This document shows positions 34,690 to 45,945 of a DNA stretch of 64,000 nucleotides, in pieces; within the stretch, counting starts at the first letter, position 1; each line of letters opens with the position of its first letter. This DNA is from Epiperipatus broadwayi (taxonomy: Eukaryota; Onychophora; Udeonychophora; Euonychophora; Peripatidae). The stretch lies in NCBI GenBank assembly GCA_028023455.1, contig JAQFVV010013383.1, positions 62,001-126,000 on the forward strand, in the 5' to 3' direction. The position numbers and the translations under genes were made by a program. Below the pieces are notes generated by a model, which did not search any database, had not been told where the DNA came from, and worked only from the letters and a program-made list of their open reading frames with translations.

Positions 34690-35570
34690 CAACTACTATC
34701 GGTCAATATAGGGGGATTTGAACTCAGACTTTCAAGCCTCTTCACTATCCACACTATCTCATACTACTGATACACATGACCACACACATACAGAAAAGAT
34801 AAATAATTACCAATATGCATATTTCATGGTAAACTAGCACTCATCAGTTGGTCCAGATTACCATCTCCCATACATATATATATAATCAGTGCTCAGTTTA
34901 TATTAAGATAGCAAATTCTTACACTTTAATGGACAGGCTTCAACCTACTCCAACCTCTAACTCTTCAACCATCCATACCATTGAAAATCTGATGACAGAA
35001 TTCCCAAATTCCATAGAAGAGAGAATAGAGCGGACAAAAAAAAAAGAATTTTTTTTATCTTATAAAAAAAAGAACAATTATATATTTAAAAAATAAAAAA
35101 AAAAAAAAAAACACAAAAAACAAAAAAAATTTTTTTTTTTTATAAAAAAAAAAAAAAAAAAAAAACTTCCTTTTCACTTTCCTCTTCTTCACCCCAGCTG
35201 ATTTCAATTTTTTTTTGCTCTCTTTTCTGGGGGGAGGGGGGAGAAAAAAAAAAAAACAAAAACAAACCCCCATGTTTTTAAAAAAAAATTTTTCTATTAT
35301 TTAAAAAATAAGAATTTCTCAGTCCGGAAAACTCAACAAACCCAGCCCAGGAGGGGAGAGAAAAATATAAACAAAAAGAGGGGGGGGGTGTTGGAATAGA
35401 AAAAAATATGTGTATTGGTGATTTTTTTTTTTTTGTGGGTGTGTGTGGTAATGTATATAAGGAGATAGAGGGGGGTGGGGAAAAATCCCCTCACTTTTTA
35501 AATGGAGGGCGGGGGTTAAGGGGTATGGTATTTCAAAACCTCCCCTTTTTTTGGGAAAAAAAAAAAAAAA
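34690..35570. mobile_element. Family A foldback with a corrupted second arm
   Basis: The left minus-strand arm (34697-35030) is a clean family A unit with an intact ribozyme core. The right arm (about 35310-35570) can still be followed (TATGTGTATTGGTGATT, GTGTGTGTGGTAATGTAT, GGAGATAG, AAATCCCCTCA), but runs of A, T, G and C replace much of it. Between them (35035-35300) lies almost pure homopolymer sequence. This looks like consensus error in a hairpin rather than biology. The open frames called here (35055-35632) should be ignored. Confidence 0.6.
34802..34862 (-). ncRNA. Hammerhead ribozyme, family A (core intact, weak stem II)
   Basis: On the minus strand: GGUAAUC - UGG - ACCAA - CUGAUGA - GUGCUAGUUUACCAU - GAAA - UAUGCAUA - UUGGU - AAUUAUU. 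All core bases are present. The inner part of stem I is perfect and the outer part is mostly paired with G-U wobbles. Stem II is weakened to G-U, U-A, G-C with a C-C mismatch. Stem III is two pairs around an AUGC loop. Confidence 0.6.
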
Positions 35571-35639
35571 AGGGGAAAAGATTTTTTTTAAAATATAAAA
35601 CAATCATCAATTGGGGAAATTCAAAAAAATAATGAAGCT

Positions 35640-36011
35640 AGTCACAAATACTGAAATGAATAAATTCTCCATTCAATCCATCTTATCAGATAATTTGTCT
35701 CCAAACATCAGGCAATTCAATAGTAAAAAAAAAGTAAAATTAGATTATTATTTTTTTGTTTTAACATCATTCCAATGATATTTAAAAACTAACTGAAACT
35801 GTATTCCATTCCTAATTTTAAATGTTTTACAAAACGTCCTAATGTATAATAATGTAACAGATTACACTCCCCCCCCCCCCCACCCAAAAAAAATTTTCAA
35901 ACTCAAATTTTTAATTCTCAAAGCTAAAATTGCAACTGTATTTTTCATCCTATAAAAATACATACTATTAAACTCGTTATAATCGAATATTAAAAAAAGA
36001 TAATAGTTAAT
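35640..36011. other. AT-rich interval with a C homopolymer
   Basis: Contains about ten Cs near 35871 and AT-rich filler. Nothing else recognised. Confidence 0.4.
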
Positions 36012-36720
36012 ATTCCAAACTTTTAAATAACACTAAGCACGCTTTCATCAGACGACTGCTAGAATCATAGTATTGATTTGATTAGCAGTTGAAAATTATA
36101 CCTATATATGGATGTGATTTATTATGTAAATGAGATACTTAAATATTCCATTATTTTATAATAGAATGCAAGACCCCCTTTTATTTATTGCATTTGAATG
36201 CTTCAGATTGTCTCCACCACTTAACAACTTGTTAAATAATTCAAAAGACAAAATACCAAAAGATTATGCCCCTAGAGTGGTTTATGAAATTACACGTAGT
36301 GCCCCATTTTGTAATTCTATTTATTATGGAGAATCCCATGTGAATAGATCTTATGAGAATTGCCCCATGTATAAACTTATATAACAGAGCTAAACAAAAC
36401 AACAAATACAATTCAATCTTTTTTGATTATGAACTCGCTATGAGCCATACTTTCAGTTTTACTAATGTAAGCAAGGTTTGTGCTGAAAGAATTGATAGAA
36501 AACAAAAATACAAGGAGACATTGGCAATGACAAAGGATTCAAATGCAATTAATAGAAAGACATCATGCATTCCATTATTGAAAAAATGGAACATTTAAAT
36601 GCCTCATTAACATAATAAACCACACCCATATATAGGCATTATTTTCAACTGCTAAACAAAACAGCACTAGGATTCTGGCAGTCATCTGCTGAAAGCACTA
36701 AAAACTTATAGGGTTGAGTG
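36012..36720. mobile_element. PLE fragment with inverted arms (family E)
   Basis: The left arm (CTTTCATCAGACGACTGC, AGCAGTTGAAAATTATACC, TGTAAATGAG) is complementary to the right arm (CTCATTAACATAATAAACC, ATTTTCAACTGCTAA, GGCAGTCATCTGCTGAAAG). The arms enclose a broken GIY-YIG coding region. It has the same organisation as the copy at 42.1-42.7 kb. Confidence 0.6.
36130..36598 (+). pseudogene. PLE GIY-YIG endonuclease fragment (frameshifted)
   Basis: Two overlapping frames. The first (36130-36384) contains APRVVYEITRSAPFCNSIYY, followed by GESHVNRS, matching the GIY (VYEI) and YIG (YYG) parts of the PLE endonuclease, which nicks DNA for target-primed reverse transcription. The second (36353-36598) continues with LAMSHTFSF and ends SCIPLLKKWNI. 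Like the copy at 42.3 kb it has the distinctive C-terminus DxNxINRKxSCxxxxKKWN. The RT domain is missing. A frameshift lies near 36360 and no functional enzyme is expected. Confidence 0.6.
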
Positions 36721-37921
36721 GTAAATTTTGGAACTCAAGTTTCATAAATCGCAGTTCCAATTGTTAGTTATGATACTCAAACTTCTAACGAAGTCCTAAG
36801 ATACAAACCATTCAATTATTTTGTTCTACTAGTGATGATTTGTTCAAATCCACAACTTTCTTAATCCGAAATAGATTAAATATAAAGAATTTTGAAATAA
36901 TAGGCTTCAATTTGTATTAAATTATAAAAACTTAAAATTTGCATAATATTAACGTTCCAATCAACTCTCAGCTATCTGGGGGAAAAAAACATTCAAGATT
37001 TTCTTGGGTTTGAATCAAAGTCTTAAATATGGAGGCTAATGATGTCCTTGTAAAATTAGTTAGAAAGAACATTTAAAATAAATAACTATTCACAACAACA
37101 AATATTATATATATATATATGCTTAAAGCCAATGACCTTGGAATTTTAAAACCACTTTTAGTGGGAGGGGAAAGATTTAATCAATAAATAGATGCTACAT
37201 GAGAATAATATTAGGAGAAAAAATTGTTTCTTAAATTGCTATAGCTATCGCGGAAACAGGAAAAAAATTTAGTTACATAGAAAGCTCTAAAGCAATTTAA
37301 TCTTTAATCCTTAAAAGGTTTTAGGAGTAAAAGTTAGCTAATTTGTTTAATTATAAACTTTCTCACAAGTGGCATGATTGTCAGAATACAACGGCTATAA
37401 ATCTGATCAATCAATGGAAATAGAAGAGAGAATTCTAATCAGGTAATAGAATGCTGAGCAGTAACGCTTTATTATGCAGATACACGATCTTGGGACAGAT
37501 ATTCAAATCTGTGGAGGATAATTAATCCACCAACTATAAAAATAAAGTGTCAGCAAATGTGTGTATTTTCAAAACTATTATATCATTTAATTTTTGCTTA
37601 AAGATAAATTACCTCCACTCCCCATTTAATTATCTCGGCATTCATATATATATGTATGCATTATATATTTTTATAACTGGTGTTTATAAATATTTTTATA
37701 TGCATTAAAAATGAAGGTATAAACATTAATAAAATTGTTTAATTAATGACTAAAAGATAAATTTAGAAAGTTGCAAAAATAACTTTGATACATCAATAAA
37801 AAGTATATTGCACTCTAAACCTATAGATGATTAAAACTGCATCATCAACCTCCCTCCTCCTTTTAAGTAACTTTATCTCGGATATCAGAATAGCTACAGA
37901 TTCATTAACTAACTAAAATAA
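36721..37921. other. AT-rich interval, nothing assigned
   Basis: No recognised repeat or exon. A short AT microsatellite lies at about 37100. Confidence 0.35.
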
Positions 37922-38160
37922 ACAGAGCAAAACTCTCCATACAGTATTGCCACCTGTGCTAAACAGAGTAATCAATGGATGCCAGAAGGCTTGTGCATAA
38001 AATCCCTATCTAATGCCTACTCATCCAATATCCCCAGACTAGTTTCTGGCTTGTGGCCTTCGTCAGTGAGGAGCTTTGGATCTGAGAGCACTGCATCTAG
38101 ATCTTAGGATCTAATGCAACCCTCTAGCAACCACCTTTTATCTATACTTAATTATAAAAC
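37922..38160 (-). mobile_element. Family B element, minus strand
   Basis: Complete minus-strand family B unit from CAAAACTCTCCATACAG through GCCAGAAGGCTTGTGC and the ribozyme to AACCACCTTTTATC. No inverted partner lies beside it. It lies just beyond the 3' end of the RTE copy. Confidence 0.7.
38023..38081 (-). ncRNA. Hammerhead ribozyme, family B
   Basis: On the minus strand: ATCCAA - AGC - TCCTCA - CUGACGA - AGGCCACAAGCCA - GAAAC - UA - GUC - TGGGGA - TATTGGAT. Inner stem I is 6 bp with one G-U. Outer stem I is 6 bp. Stem II is GGC/GCC with an A-A apposition at its base. All core bases and the GUC triplet are present. Confidence 0.65.
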
Positions 38161-38294
38161 TATGAGAAAGAAACTGAAAACACAAAAAATATTTTCAATC
38201 TAAGCTCAATAGCTTATATAGTCATATGGGTCTGAACTCAGTTCAGCACCCATACATTTTGGTGTCTTTGGCTCTTTTACAACCTTCATCATCA

Positions 38295-39347
38295 TCAACC
38301 ATTATCAATCCACTGCAGGATGAAGGTCTCTCCAAGTTTTATCCATCTTCTCCGATCTTTAGCTTCTCTTCTCCACAATACCCCTGCACATTTTCTTATT
38401 TCATCCATCCATCTCACATGTGGTCTCTTTCTGGGTCTTTTACAATCTCTTGGAATCCAGTTTAAAATTTCAATTGTCCATCTATTATCATCTCTTCTAG
38501 CAATATGTCCAGCCCAACTCCATTTCAATCTTTTAATTTTTTCAATAAGGTCTGTAACACTTGTTTGTTGTCTTACCCATACATTGCATATTCGATCTCT
38601 TCTTGTTACTCCCAACATACATCTCTCCATACTCCTTTGAGTGGTCTGAAGTCTCTGTATTGCTCTTCTATTAAGTGTCCAAGTCTCAGATCCATAAGTA
38701 AGAACTGGTAAAACACATTTGTTAAAAACCATCCTTTTCAAACACATAGGCATATTTCCTTTTAGTATCAAGTTATTTCTACCAAAAGCACTCCAACCAA
38801 GTTTAATTCTATGATTAATTTCCGCCATTATGTTTCCATCTGTATTAATAATCTGACCAAGGTATTTGTAACTGTTAACTTCTTCTAATTCTTCATAATC
38901 AATCTTTATTTCCATATTTTGAGCAAATCGATTAAACATTACTTTAGTCTTTTTAACATTTATTTTTAGTCCTACTTTTCTACTTTCATCTACTAACTCC
39001 TGCAACATTTCCTGCAGCTCTGAAGCATTATTTGCAAAAACAACTACATCATCTGCGAAATCTAAATGACTTAAATACTCTCCATTTACTTTCACTCCTT
39101 TAGTTTCCCATTTTATTCCACAAAATACATCTTGCAGCACTGCTGTAAAGAGTTTTGGAGATATGGAATCACCTTGTCTTACACCTTTCTCAATGTTGAT
39201 TTTTCCAGTATCATTATGTAATCTAATTGTTGCTGTTGCATTTTTATAAATATTCTTTAAAATATGACAATATCCTGGATCTATACCTTGATGATCCAAT
39301 GCTTTAATCAACTGAAGAAATGTGTATAGAATCGAATGCCTTTTCAT
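38295..39347 (-). pseudogene. RTE reverse transcriptase, C-terminal part
   Basis: 350 open codons with the RT motifs RQGDSISPKLFTAVLQDVF (fingers/palm) and HLDFADDVVVFA, the catalytic FADD aspartates. The thumb region follows (LKINVKKTKVMFNRFAQNME, NSYKYLGQIINTDG, CVLPVLTYGSETWTL), then the C-terminal tail GHIARRDD and KRPRKRPHVRWMDEI. It synthesises DNA from the element RNA at the nicked target. The enzyme motif is intact, but this frame begins only after a one-base shift near 39340. The sequence before it (YEKAFDSIHISSV) is in the other frame. Confidence 0.85.
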
Positions 39348-39753
39348 AATCTACAAATCCAAAACATAATGACAACTCATATTCGTTTGTCCTTTCTATG
39401 ACTTCTCTCAATACCTGGATATGATCTATTGTACTAAAACCACTTTTAAATCCAGCTTGTTCTCTTGGTTGGTGGAAATCCAAAGTTCTCTGTAGACGAG
39501 TTGTAATTATCTTGGTAAAAATTTTATATAAAACTGATAAAAGGCTGATAGGTCTGTAATTTCTAATATCTTCTTTATCACCTTTTTAAAATATTAATAT
39601 TATTACTGCATTCTTCCAATCGTCCGGTACATCTTTATCATTTAGACATTTGGTATATAACTTTGCTAAAATTGTTTCTATTTCTTCACCTGCTTCTTTC
39701 AATATATCAATTATAATTCCATCATTTCCTGGAGCCTTTCCTTTCTTCATACA

Positions 39754-40599
39754 CTAAATTGTATGTCTCGCTTCTTCATTTAAAATTCTGGGCAATTCAG
39801 AAGATGTAATAGATATAGGAGGTACTAGTTCTTTATTACTATATAATTCTTGATAAAAATCTTCTACCAATTTCATGATGTCATCTCTCTTTTTAGTAAT
39901 AATTCCACCTTTTTTTCTTATTGCAGATATAAATTTCCTACCAATACCAAAATGTTGTTTAACATTTTTCAGACTTTTATTTTCTTCTACAGCTTTCCTT
40001 GCTATTTCACAGTTATACTTTCTTATATCATTTTCAACTCTTTTCCGCACCATTTTACAAAATTCGAGATATTCAATTCTTTTTAATACATCATTTTTGT
40101 ATATCTTCATATTCCTTCTTTTCTTCATAAATTCTCTAGTCTCAGTAGAAATTTTATTAGTCAATTGCTGCTTTTTTCTACCAGCTATGTTTGTTGCAGT
40201 TTTTAAAAGTGTATCAGTTATTTTCATATTAATTTCATTTAAATCTGAATCATGTTCAAAATCTCCGAACACTTGAAACCTATTTGTAAGTTCTAATTTA
40301 AATTCATTAGAATGTTTCTGAAGATTAGGAATATCAACTGTAAATATTGTTTTTCTTAATAATTTTTGTCTCTCTAGTTTTACATTAACACGTAACTTAC
40401 ACCTTACTAATCGATGATCACTTCCTGTGTTAAATTTATTAAGAACATTACAATCTTGAAATATGTATTTTCTGTTAGTCAAAATATAATCCAATTCTGC
40501 TGTACCTTCATTTGGATGCTTCCATGTCCATTTCCTTTTAACATTTTTCTCAAAAAATGAATTCATAATATAAAGTTTTTCTTTTTCTGCAAACTCCAC
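39754..40599 (-). pseudogene. RTE endonuclease C-terminus and linker to RT
   Basis: 281 codons. It begins in the endonuclease (WTWKHPNEGTAELDYILTNR and SDHRLVRCKLRV, the catalytic SDH motif), passes through a long charged linker and ends just before the RT (ELPRILNEEARHTI). In-frame continuation after a TAG reads CMKKGKAPGNDGIIIDILKE, and RNYRPISLLSVLYKIFTK follows a second stop, giving the start of the RT domain. The sequence upstream (to 40695) adds VGNFGYGN and one more stop. The N-terminal half of the endonuclease is missing. Confidence 0.8.
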
Positions 40600-40711
40600 A
40601 AGTCTATGTCCTCTCTCATTTCAATTACCATAACCAAAATTACCTACAGCAATTTCATCTTTCATTTGTCTACCAATTCCAGCCACCACTATCGTTTTAG
40701 GCAGGATTGGT

Positions 40712-40874
40712 GTTAAACCCTTAAGCATCACATGATCACATCTCCTATACTAGCACATTAATTGTTGATAAACAGAGCACAGGTGGCAATACTGTATGGA
40801 GAGTTTTGCTCTGTTTATCAACAATTAATGTGCTAGTATAGGAGATGTGATCATGTGATGCTTAAGGGTTTAAC
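40712..40874. mobile_element. Perfect 67-bp inverted repeat, family B related
   Basis: GTTAAACCCTTAAGCATCAC to AAACAGAGC is repeated in exact inverted form ending at GGGTTTAAC. The two 67-bp arms show no mismatch. The loop is ~29 nt and contains ACTGTATGGAGAGTTTT from family B. The ribozyme portion is absent. Perfect arms imply a recent origin. It borders the truncated 5' end of the RTE copy. Confidence 0.85.
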
Positions 40875-42082
40875 TAAAATACAAGTTGAAGTGTTTACAA
40901 ACTAGCTATCTAAACACGCATAAGATTGCAGTTAAAAATTCTTATTTTAAAAATATACAAGCTCCACCTGAAATTGAACTCTTGTTTTTGTGTATGGGAG
41001 ACAAATACAATAACCACTACATCTTAGTGCACTTCAATGTCTTATTTAAATGAGAGAACCTTACTGAATTGATAAAACAAATGAATGGTGTGAGGTGAAA
41101 AAAAATTCATCATTTGAAAAAAGCCAAACCGTTACGTTTTAAGTTCTAATTTTCTTCAGTTTTATTAATTATCTAATTAAATAAGATTTTTCTTATTATT
41201 TTTAAATGTATGCATGGGGGGGGGGTGATAACCTGAAAAAAAAAAGAAGTCTTAATCCTGCTTGTGACTAAAAAAATTTCAAGGTAATACATATACAATC
41301 TAGATTCAAATTCAAGTCACCGCATGGTAGGTGTGTGTACAAACCAAGCATCCATGAGACGCTCACAAAGTGAAATATATAAAAGATAAATATATATCTT
41401 GTAGTTACTTATAGTATAGAATTATAATAATACATTGATATGAGGTGAATAATGGTCATTATGAAAAACATTTTGTCAATCACAAAATTTTTAATGTAGT
41501 AATTTTTCTTCAATACAATTTGAAATGTTTTATCGTCAAAAAACTGTGATTAAATTACTATTAGCATACCATTTTAATATTGACTGTTGTTTAATATGGA
41601 TATTAAAAATAGAATATAAAAAAATTTGCAAAACAAAATAAGCAAAGGAAATAAATAAATGGTTATAGAGAAAGAAACATGAAATTAAATATAATTGCGG
41701 CATAAGGTAAAAGATATAGTCAATAAAAAAAAAAAAATGGTTCCTAGCTATGATATCTAAAATCTTAAGAGAGCATACGTATGAAGGATAAAACCATATT
41801 TAAATAGGCTCCAACAGAAAACTTCAGTAACAGTCAATTAAAAATATACATATATTTAGCTTACTGGAAATGTTTCTTTTCATATTTTATTCTCAAGAAT
41901 ATCTAATTATTTAGTTAAATAAGCAAACAGTTTATACTTTGTGGCTAATTATGAATCAAAATATATAAAATGTGCTAACAAGCACAAAAAGTTAAAAACA
42001 AATAAAGAAAATATATATTAGTTTTAAAAGAATTTTATTTAGGGAGAATATTGGTTTTTTAATACATTAACTTCTTACAGTA
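40875..42082. other. AT-rich interval with tRNA-like SINE fragments
   Basis: Minus strand at 40975-41030 reads CACTAAGATGTAGTGGTTA (box A-like) then GAGTTCAATTTC (box B-like), a probable SINE head. A weaker one with GACTTGAATTTGAATC lies near 41300. About ten Gs occur near 41216. The remainder is AT-rich. Confidence 0.4.
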
Positions 42083-42662
42083 CATTATTATTTTTTATTT
42101 TAATATCTATTCCATTAAATGGCTTAGCGCTTTCAAGGGTCAAAGCCCTCATAATCATAGCCGCATTACAAACTATAATAAATTGACCAGGAGTGATGCA
42201 AATTTATGCAAATGAAATGATTACGCATTCCATTTCTTGGATATTTTGTAGCAAGAGTCTTTTTTATTGACCTGCCACCCTCGCTGACACCTCAGGTGGT
42301 CTATAATATTGCTTGCCCTGAAAAATTTTGTAGATCATCGTATTATGGTGAGACTAGGGCCTCTGTATCCACTAGGCTATCACAACACACTTATTCTTAT
42401 AATAAAGCTTTGGTGAACACTGCTCATAGTTCAGTTTTTGCACAGCACTGCGCTTCAGCTGGGCATAGTTGCCATCCGGGAAATCCAGTGGTGGTGTGCA
42501 GAGAGCGGCACAATCTTAAAAGAAAGATAAAAGATTTCTTTATATCTAGAGATGGCGACACCATCAATAGAAAAGACTCTTGCTACAAAATATCCAAGAA
42601 ATGGAATGCGTAATCATTTCATTTAATGGAATAGATATTAAAATAAAAAATAATAATATATA
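42083..42662. mobile_element. Foldback PLE fragment with GIY-YIG (family E)
   Basis: Inverted arms: TTTTAATATCTATTCCATTA and AAATGATTACGCATTCC through AGCAAGAGTCTTTT on the left, with exact complements AAAAGACTCTTGCT through TTAATGGAATAGATATTAAA on the right. The left arm also carries a non-matching ~90-bp insert with the family E motif (42121-42160, minus: GGGCTTTGACCC then GAAAGCGCTAAGCC). The right arm overlaps the 3' end of the endonuclease frame. Confidence 0.7.
42296..42613 (+). pseudogene. PLE GIY-YIG endonuclease domain fragment
   Basis: 105 codons open throughout. MVYNIACPEKFCRSSYYGET gives the GIY half (VYNI), the paired cysteines and the YIG half (YYGET) typical of PLE endonucleases. 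RLSQHTYSYNKA follows, with the conserved arginine-histidine helix, then FAQHCASAGHS. The C-terminus DTINRKDSCYKISKKWNA lies in the inverted arm. The RT that should precede it is missing, so it is a 5'-truncated copy, but this domain itself has no stop. Its relative at 36.1 kb is frameshifted. Confidence 0.75.
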
Positions 42663-42737
42663 TTTTCTTTATTTGTTTTTAACTTTGTGTGCTTGTGCAT
42701 GTTAGCGCATCTTATATATTTTAATTATTTATTTATG

Positions 42738-43005
42738 AAAGATGGTCTACCTAAGTTTAATTCATTTTCTCAGAGATACGACTTCTTTATATTACACTAA
42801 AAATGTCCTTACTTTATTCACTCAACTCATGTGTGGTCTCTTTCTAGGCTATTACAATATCTGTCCATTTATTGTATCTCTCCTAGTAATAGGTCCAGTC
42901 AAGCCCATTTCAGCCTCTTGGTTCTTTCAATAATGGCAATGATACCTCTTGGTTCTCATCCATATATTTTATGAAAGAGACTTTCCTATTATTCCCAATA
43001 TGTAT
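42738..43005 (-). pseudogene. RTE 3'-end fragment
   Basis: Reads GATGGTCTACCTAAGTTTAA, CTCATGTGTGGTCTCTTTCT and GTCCATTTATTGTATCTCTC in the same order as the 3' part of the RTE copy (38325-38610), with many substitutions and small indels. Minus-strand coding of the RT tail is broken. Confidence 0.65.
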
Positions 43006-45659
43006 ATATATAAATGATCTATTTTGTGTATCATCTATGTATGATTTTGATCATAAATATTACACTGTCAAGAATCTATTTTTGTCTATAGTCTTTTTTT
43101 TTTTTTGTTTTGTAAACTGGAAAATTGATTTTTAGTATTCCTAAAATAATTTTCATTTTTAGGATTTTTCTTAAACGGGTTGTGAATGCTGTAATAAAAT
43201 TCTTTGGCTTGATAACATTATCTTTATTATTATTAGTTTTCATTTGCACAGTTGATATTCTATTTTTAAAAATTAATTTTGTTACTTAAATTTATGATTT
43301 AATGCAATTTAACAAAACTAAAGATTTTATGATTAATTTTTTTTCAGTACTTATGAGTTTTCCAATAAACCAAGATGGCAGCCCATAATTTTGATAAATT
43401 TACAGTTGGGGAGGAAGGGTTAAAAATGCCTGCTAGGGAAGTCGTATTTAATACACATATATATTTTATTTTTTATTACTTTTAATTTTTTTTTTTTTTA
43501 AATCATTGTGAAAAATTAATTACAATATTTACAGTTTATTTATTTATTTTTTGGATTAAGTTATTAATAGCAAAATTTAAAAATATATAAAGTACAATAT
43601 TTACACTTTATTCATATCAGCAGTGTGCAATCATACCTTGACCATTAACGCACACTTTTCAGAAAGGCAGAATCCCATATCTTTGAAAATAGTTCACTGC
43701 ATCTGTTCTATGACAGGAAGGTCCCAAATGTTTATCATTATGACGATTTAGCAAAAAAACTGCTGACAAAAAGAAACATGCTGAATTGAACAAAGTATGA
43801 CAATGTTAAGAGTGTCTCATTGCTACCCACATCATAATATAAGTATATATATATAATTGAAATAAAGCTTCTTAATGAAATTTATTGGAATTTATTCCCT
43901 CTTTTTAATTTAACAATAGATTTATTATTTTTGTTTTATTTAAACAATTAACACATCTTAGATAGATAGTATGCCCTCAAAAATATACATTTAACAAAAA
44001 TACGGGCTGCCATCTAGGTTTAAAGGAAAACTTACAAGCACTTTTTTTTCTATTAGACATTCAGATTAATTTATATTATAAAATACTTATTTCTTATATA
44101 TATATGAGATTGCTTATAATGCGTTTGTCATCAATCATTTTCTCAATCTCAATCTACTGTCTAGCTGTTCATGTTTATATAGATAACAAGAATAAATAGT
44201 CATTAGATAGTTTATTACATGACATGGTCTGTCTAAAAACACATCAAAGGAAAACATCACCAGGCTTACTAAAATGCAGTGTAGTGACGACTTTAAAAGT
44301 TTTTTATTCATGGTATTTATTCTCTAACTAAAAATAACAAAATATCAATTTGTAGACTCATTTTTTAGACAGTTAACTATCCACAATGCACAGATAAGGA
44401 GAAAAAACTCTAAACCTATATGAAATCCAAAATAAAATTCGGTAAGGTTTACTCTAATATACGAACCCGAAATCTTGGTCATGACAGACAGAAAGACTCT
44501 TCACACACCTATATATAGTATACACATTTTAATAGATATATTATAATTAAAATAGTTAACTATATGATAAAATTATTATCTGAATGTTTTATTTGTTATA
44601 CCTATTATTTCCTTTGAATATATATATTATTAAATTGTCGTATCATTATTATTAAATCAATATACCTCCGACGTACAAGTTTGTTTTAAAACTTTGCTTC
44701 ACTAATCTTTTGTTTGATCATAATGACTTTTATAAAATGATGTTGTGCTGATCTTATTTGTATTAAAATTGCCAGGAAAGAAAATAATCTCTTGAGAGAT
44801 TTGACTACAAGTTTTAAAAAAAATCAAGTCTACTTACGAAATGTCATTATATTAGCTGACATTTGACAAATTTGTCAAACGGCTTATATAATTTCATTTC
44901 ATCTTTTTTTTTTTTTGTTTTAATATATATATAAACTTGTACAAAATGTTTTTTTTTAGTCATTCGGTATTACTTTAGAAGATAAGATAGACAAACTTTG
45001 ACTCTTAGCTTAGTGAGGTTGCGTATATTGCCTTAAGGCAATCTTTCAACACAAATTCATCCCTCTGGTGAATAGTGTGAGATTTAAAAATGGTAATCAG
45101 AAACACTGATTGGTAGATGAAAACCTATGTAAAGAAAATGCCATAGCAATAATATTTAAAATTCAGATATTTTCAATAAACTGACGTAGGTTTCTTTTTG
45201 ATATTTAATATGATTCTAAATTGGATTGAAGACCAATGGGATATTTTTCTGCACTCATATTCAAATAATTTCTTAAGGTTTAATGATACTATCTTCTCTT
45301 TTAGGCTGTTTTGGCATTATATATATATATATATATATAACAATTACTTATATATATATGTTTAATAAATAATTTCTTAATTAAATTCTTAATTTTCATT
45401 TGCTGTTCACCATAATTTTATCTTTACTACAATATTATTAAGATTATAATACCCTTTTCCTACATGCATTTTTTGAGATTTGTATATAAAATAGAAAAAA
45501 AAAAAGTACATGGAATGTCAAATGGCATTTGAGCATCACAGCAATGTACTAACCATAAATGTTGCATACAATTGATCAAACTGATTTTTTTTTTTTTTTT
45601 TTAAGCTGGGAAGTAATCCAAGAATTGTGAATACTTGAGTTTGCAACTCTCAACATTAT
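43006..45659. other. AT-rich interval, nothing assigned
   Basis: Several poly(T) runs, an AT microsatellite near 45316 and a minus-strand GGGTTCGTATA (box B-like) near 44460. No exon or repeat family assigned over about 2.6 kb. Confidence 0.35.
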
Positions 45660-45945
45660 ACATACATTAGATAAAAGGTGGTTGCTGGAGGGTTGCATTA
45701 GATCCTAAGATCTAGATGCAGTGCTCTCAGATCCAAGGCTCCTCACTGACGAAGGCCACAAGCCAGAAACTAGTCTGGGGATATTGGATGAGTAGGCACT
45801 AGATGGGGATTTTATGCACAAGCCTTCTGGTATCCATTGATTACTCTAGCTTGCTGTGTGTGGCATATGTATAGTGAGTTTTGCCTGTTTTAACAACAGT
45901 TATACACAAGCATAAAAGATGGTGGTCATGTGATTATACAAATCT
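45660..45945 (+). mobile_element. Family B element, plus strand
   Basis: Plus-strand unit from GGTTGCATTAGATCCTAAGA through the ribozyme, GGATTTTATGCACAAGCC and GTATAGTGAGTTTTGCC to AAAGATGGTGGTCATGTG. It defines the full family B order: upstream region, hammerhead, ~100-bp middle, conserved GAGTTTTGCC end and TTAACAAC flank. No inverted arm. Confidence 0.7.
45731..45789 (+). ncRNA. Hammerhead ribozyme, family B (best copy)
   Basis: ATCCAA - GGC - TCCTCA - CUGACGA - AGGCCACAAGCCA - GAAAC - UA - GUC - TGGGGA - TATTGGAT. Cleavage is expected between 45775 and 45776 after GUC. ACUAGU following GAA is self-complementary, so stem III can be an intramolecular 2-bp stem with a UA loop or a 6-bp intermolecular duplex. 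Confidence 0.65.

Larger units (their letters stand above)
38245..40700 (-). mobile_element. RTE-type LINE, 5'-truncated, decayed
   Basis: A ~2.4-kb minus-strand non-LTR retrotransposon. It starts inside the endonuclease domain (5' truncation, abutting a family B hairpin at 40712) and runs through RT to a 3' end with ATGATGATGAAGGTTG, the short simple-repeat type of tail typical of RTE elements. Two in-frame stops (near 39766 and 39587) and one frameshift (near 39330) break the ORF. Related fragments lie at 42.7, 48.8 and 51.3 kb. Confidence 0.8.

Noticed and set aside
35055-35632. Open frames of 72-94 codons on both strands
   Set aside because: They consist of homopolymer codons (Phe, Lys, Pro, Gly runs) in a stretch that looks like corrupted hairpin sequence.
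38226-40276. Several plus-strand open frames of 68-133 codons
   Set aside because: They are antisense shadows of the minus-strand RTE reading frames.
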